Part shown: positions 21,819-22,614 of the stretch, piece by piece
Position numbering within the stretch: the first letter of the stretch is position 1
How the letters are laid out: each line of letters begins with the position of its first letter
Source of the DNA: CBIHLX01 sp966210935
Lineage (GTDB): Bacteria > Patescibacteriota > Saccharimonadia > Saccharimonadales > Saccharimonadaceae
DNA: 22,614 bases
Direction: 5' to 3'
Assembly: GCA_966210935.1 (NCBI GenBank)
Contig: CBIHLX010000010.1
Coordinates: 1-22,614 of the forward strand
Program-made: the position numbers and the translations under genes
The notes under the pieces: generated by a model
What the model was told of the DNA's origin: nothing
Database searches by the model: none
The model's input: only the letters and a program-made list of their open reading frames with translations

Positions 21819-22614
21819 CTAAATAACACGAGCGGCAGTGCGATCAACAACTTGAGACACGACTACGTCAATCACAGCGCTTGTCTCCTCGCTTGTAAGT
21901 GTTCGGTCATGCGCCGTCATCTTAATACGAATCGTTACGTTCTTTGTTGCTTCACCCTCGCCTTGATATATATCAACAGGCTCAATAGCTGTTTCAAGTT
22001 CACTTTCACGAAGTGCACTCATCGTCGCCTCGATAATCCGCCCGTAAGGCACACTTTCTTCAACCTGGAAGCATACGTCGCGCTCCGTGCCAGGGAAGCG
22101 ACTGAGTGGCTTGTAGCCTGGCTGAGTTTGCATAACCGCAGCCTGCAGTACATCCGTCATCAACTCAAAGCCCGCCGCATAAGGAAGCTTAAAGGCGCGA
22201 GCTACTGCCGTCTTGTATTCACCAACAACACCAAGCTTTTCGCCAGTCGAAACGCAATATACCTCAGCGCTACGCTTTTGCTCAAACGGCGCCGTCAAGG
22301 CACCTTCAGCGGCTAATGGTCGGTATTCAACTTCAACACCAAGCGTATTCATCAGGTATTCAAGTGTATGCTTAGCGCGGTAGTAAGGGGCGCCCAACTT
22401 AGCCGCCTTAGCAGCATAGACAAAGGCGGTACGCTCAAACTCTACCGGCAACCCTTCATCGTTCAGATCAGCCTGCTTATTATGCGCCTTTCCAATCTCG
22501 AACAAACCAAACTCGTCATAACCCGCCCTGATATTGCCGTACACTTTATCCAGTAGGCTCGGTGTTAGACTTAGGCGATAGTACTGCAAATCTGGACTTA
22601 GGGCATTACCCAAG
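21819..22614 (-). CDS. pheT: Phenylalanyl-tRNA synthetase beta subunit, C-terminal part (5' end outside window)
   Basis: The frame is open to the window edge; 265 codons are visible. The first part, GNALSPDLQYYRLSLTPSLL, matches the PheT core near the catalytic-like domain, followed by FGLFEIGKAH; the last 95 residues are the FDX-ACB anticodon-binding domain, beginning near PLSRFPGTERDVCFQV and ending just before the TAG at 21819. PheT pairs with PheS to charge tRNA-Phe. The codon at 22611-22613 is TTG, an internal Leu in this family, so no start lies in the window. Confidence 0.95.
   Translation of the reverse strand, partial: LGNALSPDLQYYRLSLTPSLLDKVYGNIRAGYDEFGLFEIGKAHNKQADLNDEGLPVEFERTAFVYAAKAAKLGAPYYRAKHTLEYLMNTLGVEVEYRPLAAEGALTAPFEQKRSAEVYCVSTGEKLGVVGEYKTAVARAFKLPYAAGFELMTDVLQAAVMQTQPGYKPLSRFPGTERDVCFQVEESVPYGRIIEATMSALRESELETAIEPVDIYQGEGEATKNVTIRIKMTAHDRTLTSEETSAVIDVVVSQVVDRTAARVI

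Noticed and set aside
1..22614. CRISPR array, tRNA, insertion sequence or prophage genes
   Set aside because: No regularly spaced repeats, cloverleaf-like sequences, transposase motifs or phage-type proteins were noticed on either strand.

Overview
The window looks like a chromosomal segment of a small-genome bacterium, most likely a Candidate Phyla Radiation member of the Saccharibacteria (TM7) type. This is inferred from gene content: a split archaeal-style transketolase, a compact sugar-phosphate operon, a shortened Rel enzyme, and a cytochrome bo-type oxidase operon ending in a type II NADH dehydrogenase. Genes are dense, many overlap by 1-4 nt, and TAA, TAG and TGA all act as stops (ordinary bacterial code, so not a UGA-recoded CPR lineage). 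No tRNA, rRNA, CRISPR array, insertion sequence or prophage gene was seen.

Region 1 (1-5940, minus strand) is one operon read from 5907 towards 1: rpiB, an rpe-like gene, transketolase N- and C-halves, a class II aldolase, a PfkB kinase and a second PfkB-like protein cut by the window edge. It looks like a non-oxidative pentose phosphate and lower-hexose module. Several of its enzymes have substitutions at positions normally treated as catalytic. Region 2 (5941-7553) holds gap with its own promoter and terminator, back to back with a small orphan gene (112 aa) that has a perfect consensus sigma-70 promoter and its own terminator.

Region 3 (7554-11983) holds a C-terminally short Rel/SpoT ppGpp enzyme (+), inorganic pyrophosphatase (-), a glycerophosphodiesterase (+), and a two-gene minus-strand unit of membrane-anchored FKBP isomerase and thioredoxin reductase. 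Region 4 (12014-18261, minus) is a respiratory operon: cyoA, cyoB, cyoC, cyoD, cyoE, an 85-aa three-helix membrane protein, and ndh. NADH made by GAPDH could be oxidised by NDH-2 into the quinone pool and then by the bo-type oxidase, which would be the only proton pump of this short chain. Region 5 (18262-22614) holds an unrecognised four-helix membrane protein (+), a DExH-box RNA helicase (-) and the 3' part of pheT (-).

Points for a second look: a fused, probably degenerate PfkB paralogue; catalytic-residue changes in Rpe and RpiB; a changed quinol-site residue in CyoB; loss of the NADPH motif in thioredoxin reductase; the orphan gene whose promoter abuts that of gap; several starts lying 6-10 nt after a -10 box (probable leaderless mRNAs); and the orphan membrane protein inside the respiratory operon. 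I did not find a clear-cut new defence or mobile system.
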